64,000 nt of DNA from an uncultured Clostridium sp. (GCF_900769625.1 NZ_CAAGHK010000075.1:71052-135051), one strand, 5' to 3'; numbered from the stretch's first letter, positions 44,499 to 52,272 are shown. The notes: generated from the sequence alone by a model not told the origin. A program made the numbers and translations.

Positions 44499-45143
44499 AT
44501 GTTTGATAATATAAAAGGTGCTATTTTTGATTTAGATGGTACTCTTGTTGATTCACTTTGGGTATGGAGCCAAATAGATGCTGATTACTTAAAATCCAAA
44601 GGACACATAGTTCCAGACAACTTAAACTCTGAAATATGTCATTTAAGTTTTACTCAAACCGCAAATTATTTTAAAGAAAGATTCAACATTTCTGATTCTA
44701 TAGAAACTATACTAGATGACTGGCATAACATGGCCTACTATCATTATTCTAAAAATGTAACATTAAAAGATGGAGCTAAAACATTTTTAGATATATTAAA
44801 GAAGAAAAACATAAAAATAGCCTTAGCAACAAGTAATTCTATACCTCTTTTAGAATCATGTTTGAAAAATAATGGGATATACGATTATTTTGATTCAATA
44901 ACAACTACTGATGAAGTATCTAATGGCAAAGACTGTCCTGATGTTTACCTTTTAGCCGCGAAAAAGATTAATGTCAATCCAGTTGACTGCGTTGTATTTG
45001 AAGACATACTGCCTGCAATTAAGGGCGCTAAAGCTGCAGAAATGACCGTAATTGCAGTTCACGATTCTCATTCACTTAATGAACAAGACGAAATTGTTAA
45101 AATATCAGATAAATATATAAATTCATATTTCGATTTAATATAA
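44499..45143 (+). CDS. HAD family phosphatase/phosphoglucomutase-like hydrolase
   Basis: HAD superfamily protein of 214 residues with a helical cap after motif I. Motif I is GAIFDLDGTLVDS, motif II LATSNS, motif III lysine in DEVSNGKDCPDVY, and motif IV VVFEDILPAIKGAK. It resembles the beta-phosphoglucomutase/phosphatase subfamily, but the substrate cannot be told. AGGAGG-type site (CAGGAGGATA) before the ATG. Alone between the tRNA-Pro terminator and its own terminator. Confidence 0.88.
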   Translation: MFDNIKGAIFDLDGTLVDSLWVWSQIDADYLKSKGHIVPDNLNSEICHLSFTQTANYFKERFNISDSIETILDDWHNMAYYHYSKNVTLKDGAKTFLDILKKKNIKIALATSNSIPLLESCLKNNGIYDYFDSITTTDEVSNGKDCPDVYLLAAKKINVNPVDCVVFEDILPAIKGAKAAEMTVIAVHDSHSLNEQDEIVKISDKYINSYFDLI

Positions 45144-45146
45144 AAT

Positions 45147-45194
45147 AAATAGCCCATCCGAACTACCATTGTATTTCAGCTGGGCTATTTTTAA
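45147..45194. terminator. Terminator between HAD gene and parvulin gene
   Basis: AAATAGCCCA … TGGGCTATTTTT stem right after the HAD stop. T-rich on both strands, so it can also serve the converging parvulin gene. Confidence 0.8.
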
Positions 45195-45305
45195 TTTCTT
45201 TAAAATTTATTATACTAATTAAATTTTACATTGACCAAGGAATTTCAAATTTAACTGATAATTGTTACATATCAATCAGAATATATCCCTTTGAATGCAT
45301 CAGGA

Positions 45306-46049
45306 TTATTTTCTGTCTACACCATATTTTCCTTCTAATTGTTTTAATAAATCATCATATTTTTTATGTTGATTTTTCTTTATTAATTCATTTACAATGC
45401 TGTCTTTAACTTCTTCAAAGCTCTTAATAGATCCTTCATTCTTTGAATCAACTACGATTAAATGATATCCGAATTGAGTCTTTACTGGTTCACTTATAAC
45501 TCCTACTTCTGCTTCAAAAGATGCCTTTTCGAATTCTGGAACCATCATTCCTTTCGAGAATTCTCCTAAGTTTCCACCTTGTTCCTTAGATGGACATTTA
45601 GAATATTTCATTGCTGCATCAGCAAACGATAATCCGTTATCAATTTCATTTTTAACATTATTAGCTTCTTCTTCAGTTTCTACTAATATATGTCTAGCTG
45701 AAACTGTTGGAGGAACTGAAAATGCACCTGTATTTTCATCATAGTATTTTTTAGCTTCTTCATCAGTTACAGTAACATCTGCTAAAGCTTTATTCATAGC
45801 CATTGAAGTTAATACTTCTTTAGTTATACTTGCAACTGCTTCCTTGTATTCTTCAGTTTTATCTAATTCTAATTCCTTACCAAATTTATTAAATAATTCA
45901 AATGATATTAATTGTTCTAATAAGTTCTTCTTTGCTTCTTCTGAAGCGAAAGCCGCTCTTTGTTGTTCTGGATATCTAGCAATTAATGCATTTAAGTCTT
46001 TTTCTGTTATTTCATTTCCTGCTGCAACAGCTAATACTTTATTTTCCAT
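45306..46049 (-). CDS. Cytoplasmic parvulin-type peptidyl-prolyl isomerase
   Basis: Protein of 247 residues with an N-terminal SurA/PrsA-like helical region and a parvulin domain (about 115-205: VSARHILVETEEEANNVKNE, YSKCPSKEQGGNLGEFSKGM, VKTQFGYHLIVV). Unlike PrsA it has no signal peptide or lipobox: the chain begins MENKVLAVAAGNEITEKDLN. It is therefore probably an intracellular foldase, a form common in clostridia. AGGAGA ribosome site. Divergent from ung. Confidence 0.9.
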   Translation of the reverse strand: MENKVLAVAAGNEITEKDLNALIARYPEQQRAAFASEEAKKNLLEQLISFELFNKFGKELELDKTEEYKEAVASITKEVLTSMAMNKALADVTVTDEEAKKYYDENTGAFSVPPTVSARHILVETEEEANNVKNEIDNGLSFADAAMKYSKCPSKEQGGNLGEFSKGMMVPEFEKASFEAEVGVISEPVKTQFGYHLIVVDSKNEGSIKSFEEVKDSIVNELIKKNQHKKYDDLLKQLEGKYGVDRK

Positions 46050-46198
46050 TTTTCGTCTCCTTTTATAAAAAAATTATTATACTTCTCCATTTTAACAGTA
46101 TATGGCCATAGTAACAATAAAATTTAATTTATTATTATTCTTTCTCTAATTAATACATAATATTCCTCAGCGGTGCTATAATAAATCGAGGTGATTTT

Positions 46199-46876
46199 AT
46201 GACTGATATACTAAAAAATGATTGGAAAAATTATTTGTCTGATGAATTTAAAAAAGATTATTATAAAAATCTCAAAGAATTCCTGATTCATGAGTATAAT
46301 TCGAAAGTTATTTACCCTAACATGTATGATTTATTTAACGCTCTGCACTTCACTTCATATGCAGATACAAAAGTAGTCATCTTAGGTCAGGATCCTTATC
46401 ACGGTCCAAATCAGGCCCATGGTTTAAGCTTTTCAGTTAACCCTGGTGTTAGGATTCCCCCATCTTTAGTTAACATATATAAAGAGTTACATACTGATTT
46501 AAACTGCTACATACCAAACAACGGCTACCTAAAAAAATGGGCGGATCAAGGTGTATTATTATTAAATACAGTTCTTACAGTACGTGCTGGCGAAGCAAAT
46601 TCTCACAAGAACAAAGGCTGGGAGGAATTCACTACAAAAGTAATTAAGATCCTTAACGAAAAAGAAACTCCTGTTGTATTCATTTTATGGGGTAATAATG
46701 CAATCTCAAAAGAAACACTGATAACTAATTCCAAACACTTAATAATCAAATCTGTTCATCCAAGTCCACTTTCAGCTTCAAGAGGATTTTTTGGAAGCAG
46801 ACCATTTTCTAAGACAAATGACTTTCTTATCTCAACAAATCAAAAGCCAATAGACTGGCAAATTGAAAATATATAA
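46199..46876 (+). CDS. ung: Uracil-DNA glycosylase
   Basis: Family 1 uracil-DNA glycosylase of 225 residues that removes uracil from DNA. The water-activating motif VILGQDPYHGPNQAHGLSF and the C-terminal leucine-loop motif HPSPLSASRGFFGSRPFS are intact. Ribosome site GAGGTGAT. It ends in a bidirectional terminator. Confidence 0.97.
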   Translation: MTDILKNDWKNYLSDEFKKDYYKNLKEFLIHEYNSKVIYPNMYDLFNALHFTSYADTKVVILGQDPYHGPNQAHGLSFSVNPGVRIPPSLVNIYKELHTDLNCYIPNNGYLKKWADQGVLLLNTVLTVRAGEANSHKNKGWEEFTTKVIKILNEKETPVVFILWGNNAISKETLITNSKHLIIKSVHPSPLSASRGFFGSRPFSKTNDFLISTNQKPIDWQIENI

Positions 46877-46880
46877 ACAT

Positions 46881-46956
46881 AAAAAAGCTATCTCAATATA
46901 CAATAAATAAAACGTTATTAACTGTTTTATATGTTCTTATTTGAGATAGCCTTTCT
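46881..46956. terminator. Bidirectional terminator between ung and small lipoprotein gene
   Basis: AAGCTATCTCAA and TTGAGATAGC close a long hairpin, A run on the left and TT/CTT on the right. Confidence 0.75.
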
Positions 46957-46981
46957 TAAAAAATTCTTATCGATATCAACC

Positions 46982-47173
46982 TTACATCTTCAACTGTTCA
47001 GCATTTATTAATCCGTAATTCTCCAAAATTCTTAGTGTATCTGTATCAACATGCTTTTCTCTCTCAGTATCCTTCCTATGTTTTTCTTTTCCATTCACAA
47101 ACTCCTCAATCTTATCCACAATACTGCACCCTGTTACCATTACTATTACTGAAAGTACTATAAATTTCAACAT
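46982..47173 (-). CDS. Small predicted lipoprotein of unknown function
   Basis: Protein of 63 residues. It begins MLKFIVLSVIVMVTGCS: a short hydrophobic stretch ending in a lipobox-like VTGC, so the mature protein would be lipidated at Cys 16 and about 48 residues long. The rest is charged (NGKEKHRKDTEREKHVD) and ends in a short helix. A GAGGAAAT ribosome site lies directly upstream. No family recognised. Confidence 0.6.
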   Translation of the reverse strand: MLKFIVLSVIVMVTGCSIVDKIEEFVNGKEKHRKDTEREKHVDTDTLRILENYGLINAEQLKM

Positions 47174-47404
47174 GATATTTCCTCATATTAATTTATATCT
47201 CTTATTAATATATGAGATACTTATTGAAAAAACACTCTTTTTATATAATTCCTTATTTTTTAACTATCGTTTATGTAATATAGAATAATAATCTAAACTT
47301 CTATATAATATTAGTATATTTCTACTAGAAATGTATAATGTACTAATATTATTGCTTTATACAAATTATTAATACGTAAATTACAAGTCAGGAGGTTAAT
47401 TTCT

Positions 47405-47815
47405 ATGGAATACAAATTTACATGTGACAACAAAGAATACATACTAACTCACGATAACTGTGAGGGAATTTTCTTTGAAAATGATGAGGATATTAAAGGC
47501 ATCACTTTAGATATCATTCTAAAAGCATTAAATGATGGCGAAGAAGTTTCATTTACAAATGAATATTACTCAGGCCAATGTTCTTGTGGCACTCAGGAGA
47601 AAGTAGGTAAATATTATCGTTATCTTGAATATCATTTCTACATATATACAAGAGACAATCAATACGTTATAAATACTCTCTGCAAAGAATATGAAAATAC
47701 ATCATTTTCTAAGCTATACAGCATTGGAAAAGTTGATAAAAGCCATATAGTCAATGTAACAGTATGTCCCGATTGTGGAACATACTCAATAGAAATCGAA
47801 GAATGTGAAGTTTAA
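47405..47815 (+). CDS. DUF3785-like protein with cysteine pairs
   Basis: Soluble acidic protein of 136 residues. It contains QCSCGTQEKVGKYYRYLEYH in the middle and CPDCGTYSIEIEECEV at the end, so four cysteines could form a zinc site. I recall a small clostridial family, DUF3785, with this pattern; the match is from memory. Strong AGGAGG ribosome site. Divergent from the small lipoprotein gene. Function unknown. Confidence 0.6.
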   Translation: MEYKFTCDNKEYILTHDNCEGIFFENDEDIKGITLDIILKALNDGEEVSFTNEYYSGQCSCGTQEKVGKYYRYLEYHFYIYTRDNQYVINTLCKEYENTSFSKLYSIGKVDKSHIVNVTVCPDCGTYSIEIEECEV

Positions 47816-47830
47816 TTTAATAAATCTATA

Positions 47831-47913
47831 AAAAAGACGACTAATCTATAATGTATCTTATTTTTATCAGCTTCATTAAAATGAAATACACTATAATTAT
47901 TAGTCGTCTCTTT
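47831..47913 (+). terminator. Terminator of the DUF3785-like gene
   Basis: AGACGACTAAT and ATTAGTCGTCT form the stem of a long hairpin, followed by CTTTAAAT. Confidence 0.65.
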
Positions 47914-47983
47914 AAATAAACAATAAAACTAACTACACAAAGGCCTTTTTTCTATTAAATACAAAATTATACTATAAATTTGC

Positions 47984-48014
47984 AAATAAAAAACACTAAC
48001 AAATGTTAGTGTTT
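47984..48014 (-). terminator. Terminator of the 5S-tRNA-Phe unit
   Basis: Minus strand AAACACTAAC-ATTT-GTTAGTGTTT perfect stem followed by TTTATTT, directly after the tRNA. Confidence 0.9.
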
Positions 48015-48015
48015 A

Positions 48016-48091
<76 letters not shown>

Positions 48092-48097
48092 ATGCTC

Positions 48098-48214
48098 ACC
48101 TGGCGACGTCCTACTCTTCCACACAGTCTCCCGTGCAGTACCATCGGCGCTGTAGACCTTAACTTTCCTGTTCGGAATGGGAAGGAGTGTTACCTCTACG
48201 CCGTCATCACCAGA
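48098..48214 (-). rRNA. 5S ribosomal RNA (orphan copy)
   Basis: Minus strand sequence with the conserved loop CCGAACAGGAAAGTTAAG and GATGGTACTGCACGGGAGAC, and terminal helix TCTGGTG/CGCCAGG. Ends are set by the terminal helix and may be off by a few bases. No 23S or 16S gene precedes it; it has its own promoter and is followed by tRNA-Phe. Confidence 0.95.
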
Positions 48215-48225
48215 TTACAAATAGA

Positions 48226-48254
48226 ATTATATAGATATATGGGTATTATGTCAA
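48226..48254 (-). promoter_or_regulatory. Perfect consensus promoter of the 5S-tRNA-Phe unit
   Basis: Minus strand TTGACA (48249-48254), 17-base spacer, TATAAT (48226-48231), ending 11 bases before the 5S rRNA. Confidence 0.9.
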
Positions 48255-48262
48255 CACTTTTT

Positions 48263-48367
48263 CTAAACTTTTTTTAATTTTTATCATTTTTTTAACTACA
48301 ACCGCACTTACAAATACCCACTAACCCTTGAAAACTCAAGGGTTTAAGAGTTTTTAAAAAAGTTTAG
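48263..48367. repeat. Nested inverted repeats between 5S promoter and recombinase gene
   Basis: Outer arms CTAAACTTTTTTTAA (48263-48277) and TTAAAAAAGTTTAG (48354-48367) are inverted copies differing by one T. Between them lies a hairpin AACCCTTGA-AAAC-TCAAGGGTT followed by TAAGAGTTTTT on the plus strand. Role unknown. Confidence 0.45.
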
Positions 48368-48402
48368 TTTTTTTGTATATTTTTCTTTAAATATGGATAA
48401 GA

Positions 48403-49038
48403 TTAGACTATTTTCTCACTTTCATACTCTTTTACAAGTCTATAAAAAGTAGCTTTTGTTAGTCCCAGATTAGTATATGTATCAACTGCCGACTGTTTTT
48501 TGTTTTTCCACATCTTATATTGCGCTTTAAATTCTCGTGTTATTTTAGTTTTAGGTCTTCCTATTCCTTTACCATCGTTTTTGCTTCTTAACTTATTTAT
48601 GCCTTCACTCTGTCTTTCCTTATTTCTCTTCTTTTCTTTCATTGCCAAATAAGAGAGTATTTCAGTTACTATTTCATTCACTTTCTCTTTTTCATCTTCA
48701 CTTTTATCAATAGTACTTAATACAGGATTATCTACTATAGCTAGTTCAATTTTATTTTCATACAACCTCTTCCACTCATTCCTTATAGCTTCAGAAGTTC
48801 TTCCTAACCTATCCAACTCACTTACTACTAGTACATCTCCACTTCGAACCATATATTCTACAAGAGCTTTATATCCATCACTTTTTAAATTATCAGCAGA
48901 TATAGTATCCACTATTATCTCTCTTTCATGTATTTCAAGACAATTGGATTCACAGTATCCTTTTATCTTATTAATCTGTTCTTCTTTATTTTTCTCTTTT
49001 ATTGTTGCTTTTACATAACCAAATATTTTTCTCTGCAT
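48403..49038 (-). CDS. Serine recombinase (resolvase/invertase) family protein, catalytic Ser replaced
   Basis: Protein of 211 residues with an N-terminal resolvase domain (about 1-140) and a C-terminal helix-turn-helix (GRPKTKITREF, LTKATFYRLVKEY). The core SELDRLGRTSEAI (Arg 77, Arg 80) is normal. At the active-site start the family's Y-x-R-V-S becomes YVKAT: Lys 10 replaces Arg and Thr 12 replaces the nucleophile Ser. Strand exchange is therefore doubtful, though DNA binding could remain. It lies next to the orphan 5S unit without other mobile genes. No good ribosome site was seen directly before the ATG. Confidence 0.8.
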   Translation of the reverse strand: MQRKIFGYVKATIKEKNKEEQINKIKGYCESNCLEIHEREIIVDTISADNLKSDGYKALVEYMVRSGDVLVVSELDRLGRTSEAIRNEWKRLYENKIELAIVDNPVLSTIDKSEDEKEKVNEIVTEILSYLAMKEKKRNKERQSEGINKLRSKNDGKGIGRPKTKITREFKAQYKMWKNKKQSAVDTYTNLGLTKATFYRLVKEYESEKIV

Positions 49039-49304
49039 TGTATTCTCCTAAATTCCGCCTTCTTCTGTTTCTCAAAAGGTATATAATATTTTTGAAACGT
49101 ATCAAAATATTTAGTAATCTTTTGATTCTATATATAAATATCATATTATTATATATAATGCAAAACTTATTGTATAAAACAGATGGTTATATATACATAT
49201 GATTAATGCATACATAATAATAATCCATAATATATTAAATACGATATTGCACTAAAATAAGTCAATCTAATTGTTAGACTGACTCATACTAAATATTTAT
49301 AATA

Positions 49305-49757
49305 CTAATTTATTGAAATATAAATGTGTATTGTTGCATTATCCATGCTCTCATCCTGATATTCTTCAAAATCACATTTATAATTTCTGTCTAAATTCAT
49401 CTGCCATAATTTTTCCCAGAACTCCTGCACTGCCTTAACCATATGACCTCTAACTATAAACTTTGCATATTTGCCATCTGGGATAATCTTACGTGTTATT
49501 TCCTTATTATCATTAAACCTGCTTACCTCACACCCAACAGTAACACTGTATTCGCTGTTTACGTCACTCTCATAATCTGAATAAATTTCTACAGCTTTAC
49601 TATTTGACTTATTTTCTATTTTTTCATAAACTCCTCCTCTATAAAATTTATCCCATAAACCACCGATTACTACAGGCATATCTGTATCTGAGTTTTTAGT
49701 TCTAGCAGATACTCCTTCTATCATCATTTGATTTAAATTAACTACTTCATATTCCAT
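49305..49757 (-). CDS. GyrI-like effector-binding domain protein
   Basis: Protein of 150 residues made of one AraC-type effector-binding (GyrI/SOUL-like) domain: VVNLNQMMIEGVSARTKN, IGGLWDKFYRGGVYEKI, YSVTVGCEVSRFND, IPDGKYAKFIVRGHM, and YQDESMDNATIHIYISIN. Such stand-alone domains bind small hydrophobic molecules and often sit beside a regulator; here the adjacent upstream gene is a decayed WYL regulator. GAGAGGTG ribosome site. A perfect palindrome lies 46 bases upstream. Confidence 0.82.
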   Translation of the reverse strand: MEYEVVNLNQMMIEGVSARTKNSDTDMPVVIGGLWDKFYRGGVYEKIENKSNSKAVEIYSDYESDVNSEYSVTVGCEVSRFNDNKEITRKIIPDGKYAKFIVRGHMVKAVQEFWEKLWQMNLDRNYKCDFEEYQDESMDNATIHIYISIN

Positions 49758-49802
49758 ATTAAAGCACCTCTCCTTCTTTTATACATATATCTTATCAAGT
49801 AT

Positions 49803-49826
49803 AACCTGACATCTTAATGTCAGGTT
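49803..49826. promoter_or_regulatory. Operator-like perfect palindrome upstream of the GyrI-like gene
   Basis: AACCTGACAT-CTTA-ATGTCAGGTT, 10-base perfect arms, 46 bases before the GyrI-like start. No T run follows, which argues against a terminator. Confidence 0.55.
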
Positions 49827-49954
49827 TCAAATAGATATAACCAACTTTTTGCAATATAAAAAGTACCCTCTCGGACACTTAAATTAAATTTAAAAACTTA
49901 TCACTCTTTATTTTTAATCTTGTCAGTCTATTATATTAACAATCATCTATATTT

Positions 49955-50160
49955 TTATAAATACTTATCCAATATATTAGTTACAAAATTTTTGAATTCA
50001 ACTCTCAACCATTGCGGTTCAAGCACTTCAAGTTCATTCCCATATCATAAGAAATAATTATAAATCCATTTATCTTGAGATATATCAGCCTCTACAATTA
50101 AACCATCCCCATCCCGTATGATTTTACCTTTTCTTTAATAAATACTAAAACATCATTCAT
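49955..50160 (-). pseudogene. Remnant of a YafY-type WYL-domain transcriptional regulator
   Basis: Only the C-terminal end survives, in two frames. From 50160 one frame reads MNDVLVFIKEKVKSYG; after a frameshift at the GGGATGGGGATGG stretch the next frame reads DGDGLIVEADISQDKWIYNY-FL, an in-frame TGA, then YGNELEVLEPQWLRVEFKNF and VTNILDKYL before the stop. The EADISQDKWIYNYFLSYG and VLEPQWLREEFK-type pattern is the C-terminal end of clostridial WYL regulators. With a frameshift, an internal stop and no N-terminal HTH it cannot be functional. Confidence 0.8.
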
Positions 50161-50240
50161 AAATTATATTTTCAGGAATATTTTACTAATTAGAGTTTAA
50201 TTATATAACTTTTAATTGTCAATCTATTTTATTGTTATTC

Positions 50241-50336
50241 TCAAAATCTCCCCATTCCCTTTACTCTGATAGATCCATTATTTTCACTAATTCTTATATT
50301 TGTATAAAAAACCATGTTATCCTTATAATCGTTTGT
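50241..50336 (-). pseudogene. Possible fragment of an unidentified coding sequence
   Basis: Minus-strand open stretch of 32 codons reading NDYKDNMVFYTNIRIS then ENNGSIRVKGMGRF before a stop. Its composition is protein-like, but there is a stop just upstream, no ribosome site, and no family I recognise. Confidence 0.3.
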
Positions 50337-50517
50337 TTACCAAGTAACTAGAAGTTAATTCCCATGAAATATTCAACAAATTAATAATATGAAAAAGTAA
50401 TACTGTATAGTCTAAAACCTGTTTTTATTTAATTTTACTATTTAGCAATCTTGTTTTATTTTCCATTTATTTGTGCAATAATAAAAACATATATTAGAAT
50501 ACGGAGATGATTTTATT

Positions 50518-51255
50518 ATGAGTACTCAAATAGACAAGTTAATTCAAATTTTAAAAGATAGTAATAACATAGTTTTCTTTGGCGGTGCAGGCGTAAGCAC
50601 CGAAAGTAATATACCCGACTTCAGAAGCTCAAATGGACTATGGAATGAAAAACTACAAATAAACCTTACTCCTGAACAGTTAGTTTCACATACTATGTTT
50701 ATGAGATATCCCGAAGAATTTTTTGAATTCTATAGAGATAAGTTAATTTATCCAGAAGCTAAACCTAATGCAGCACATATAGCCTTAGCCAAACTTGAAA
50801 AAATGGGCAAACTTAAAGCTATAATTACCCAGAATATTGATGGATTACATCAAGCTGCTGGTTCTAAAAATGTTTTTGAATTACATGGATCTGTTTTAAG
50901 AAATTACTGCATGAAATGTGGTGCTTTCTATGATGAGAAATTTATTTTGAAATCTAAAGGAATACCTACCTGCCCTAAGTGCGATGGAAGGGTTAAACCT
51001 GATGTGGTTCTTTATGAGGAAGGATTAGATAATGATGTGATTACTGGTGCTGTTAGGGCTATATCACAAGCTGATACTTTAATTATAGGTGGAACTTCAC
51101 TTGTTGTTTATCCTGCTGCTGGACTTATTGATTACTTCAAAGGAAAGAATCTTATCTTAATTAATAAGAGCTCAACTTCTGCTGATAATAAAGCTGATTT
51201 AGTTATACATGCTGCTATTGGGAAGGTATTAAGGGAAGCTGTAAATAATTTATAA
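50518..51255 (+). CDS. cobB: Sirtuin NAD-dependent protein deacylase
   Basis: SIR2 family enzyme of 245 residues that removes acyl groups from lysine using NAD. NAD site FFGGAGVSTESNIPDFRSS, TQNIDGLHQAAGS, catalytic His in FELHGSV, zinc Cys pairs YCMKCG and CPKCDG, and PDVVLYEEGL, LIIGGTSLVVYPAAG. All catalytic and zinc residues are present. ATG with a GGAGATG site. It is transcribed alone, with a terminator-like hairpin 60 bases downstream. Confidence 0.95.
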   Translation: MSTQIDKLIQILKDSNNIVFFGGAGVSTESNIPDFRSSNGLWNEKLQINLTPEQLVSHTMFMRYPEEFFEFYRDKLIYPEAKPNAAHIALAKLEKMGKLKAIITQNIDGLHQAAGSKNVFELHGSVLRNYCMKCGAFYDEKFILKSKGIPTCPKCDGRVKPDVVLYEEGLDNDVITGAVRAISQADTLIIGGTSLVVYPAAGLIDYFKGKNLILINKSSTSADNKADLVIHAAIGKVLREAVNNL

Positions 51256-51313
51256 TTTATAATTTATTAACTTACAAAATAGCTTATATTGTATTTTGAA
51301 CTAAATTTAATTT

Positions 51314-51370
51314 TAAAAAAGTTGCTACATAATGTAATTTAAAATTTACTCACTGTAACAACTTTTATTT
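51314..51370. terminator. Terminator after the sirtuin gene
   Basis: AAAAGTTGCTACA … TGTAACAACTTTTATTTT stem, A run before and T run after, so possibly bidirectional. Confidence 0.75.
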
Positions 51371-51394
51371 TAATTACTTTATATACTTATCGTA

Positions 51395-51511
51395 TCATAT
51401 AATTCTTTCATCAATTCTTCTATGAAAACTATAAGTATAATTTTCAAAATGCTTTCCCCAACATCTTAATGCAGCTGGATTTAATTTTTCACAATCTACG
51501 CCTAAATCTAC
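51395..51511 (-). pseudogene. Protein-like fragment downstream of the coat genes
   Basis: Minus-strand frame without start, reading VDLGVDCEKLNPAALRCW then GKHFENYTYSFHRRIDERII and a stop. It looks like the C-terminal end of a lost gene. No family recognised. Confidence 0.35.
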
Positions 51512-51537
51512 CTATTTTCTATTACAAGTCATCTTTA

Positions 51538-51789
51538 TCAGCCTTGAGACAACTGTTGCTTTACTGCTGCAACTTCTTCAGGTGTAGCTGGTTGTGCTGG
51601 TATATAGTAGCCTTTTTCTTTTGCTTTAAGAAATAGGTTATATTGGCGTAATTCATCTTGATTTCTCATTTGCTGTATAGTTTCACGTAACTGCTGATTT
51701 TCACATTGAGCAATTATTCCACCATAACCTGCTAAACTAGCATTTAGGCAACCAAGATAGTCACTTATCATTTCTTTTTCCTGCATCAT
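51538..51789 (-). CDS. CotF-type spore coat protein (C-terminal-like)
   Basis: Protein of 83 residues. EKEMISDYLGCLNASLAGYG and KEKGYYIPAQPATPEEVAAV are typical of CotF-family coat proteins, whose helical bundle resembles ferritin-like folds. Together with the 61-residue gene just upstream it looks like a CotF protein divided into two short genes. AGGAGG lies eight bases before the first of two adjacent ATGs (51789). Probably forespore- or mother cell-expressed in sporulation; no sigma-specific promoter was assigned. Confidence 0.75.
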   Translation of the reverse strand: MMQEKEMISDYLGCLNASLAGYGGIIAQCENQQLRETIQQMRNQDELRQYNLFLKAKEKGYYIPAQPATPEEVAAVKQQLSQG

Positions 51790-51801
51790 AATCAATACCT
51801 C

Positions 51802-51987
51802 CTAATTTAAAAAAGTCATTAGTTTTTCTTTATTTGTTTTTGCATCTTGTGCATCTTTTTTTAACATATCTTTTAATGTCTGATCTGTACATTGTTCAGC
51901 ATAGAAATTAAGTTTTTTTTCAATTGTACAATGTTCGCCAATCAAATGACGAAGATTTTGTAATTCTAATTTGTTTATATTAGCCAT
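51802..51987 (-). CDS. Small spore coat-like helical protein
   Basis: Protein of 61 residues, all helical: NKLELQNLRHLIGEHCTIEK then KLNFYAEQCTDQTLKDMLKK. It resembles the N-terminal half of CotF-like or related coat proteins and is followed 12 bases later by the second coat gene. GAGGAGTGATT ribosome site. The two genes form one unit. Confidence 0.65.
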   Translation of the reverse strand: MANINKLELQNLRHLIGEHCTIEKKLNFYAEQCTDQTLKDMLKKDAQDAKTNKEKLMTFLN

Positions 51988-52062
51988 ATAATCACTCCTC
52001 GATTTATTTTCAAATATAGTATGTGAATCTCAACTTACTTATATGCAACTATAGCGCATAAA

Positions 52063-52112
52063 ATAAGCCGATTACTTTAATAGAAATCTACTATATAAAG
52101 TAATCGGCATTA
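52063..52112 (-). terminator. Hairpin after the 48-residue gene
   Basis: GCCGATTACTTTA and TAAAGTAATCGGC form a 13-base stem; minus strand continues TTATTTTATG. It lies 18 bases after the small gene's stop. Confidence 0.7.
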
Positions 52113-52125
52113 TTATATAAATATA

Positions 52126-52272
52126 TTAAGATTCTTCGCTTGAATATCTGCCAAACACCTCAGACTGCTCTATTCCCAAATCCTCACAAGCCTTTTCAAA
52201 ACTGCATCCCATTTCATCCATGTACTTTGCAACATATGAATTAATATCAATTGGCAAATTACTAAAATCCAT
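52126..52272 (-). CDS. Small acidic protein of 48 residues, unknown
   Basis: Small gene with a strong AAGGAGG ribosome site before three successive ATGs and a terminator hairpin after the stop. The product reads MDFSNLPIDINSYVAKYMDE then MGCSFEKACEDLGI and an acidic end. The pattern NxYVxxYMxEMGxSFEKAxxxLGI suggests a small HTH-like or helical protein. Its position beside two coat genes hints at a sporulation link, but nothing proves it. Confidence 0.65.
   Translation of the reverse strand: MDFSNLPIDINSYVAKYMDEMGCSFEKACEDLGIEQSEVFGRYSSEES

Larger units (their letters stand above)
49758..50517. other. Gene-poor region with decayed coding sequences
   Basis: About 760 bases between the GyrI-like and sirtuin genes. 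It holds the operator-like palindrome 49803-49826, the WYL regulator remnant 49955-50160 (minus), a second protein-like fragment 50241-50336 (minus), and the sirtuin promoter area. Confidence 0.65.

Noticed and set aside
48092..48277. Plus-strand open frame of 61 codons
   Set aside because: Antisense to the 5S rRNA gene.
48403..50517. Prophage or integrative element around the recombinase
   Set aside because: No integrase partner, capsid, replication or excision genes and no flanking direct repeats; a lone recombinase is not enough.
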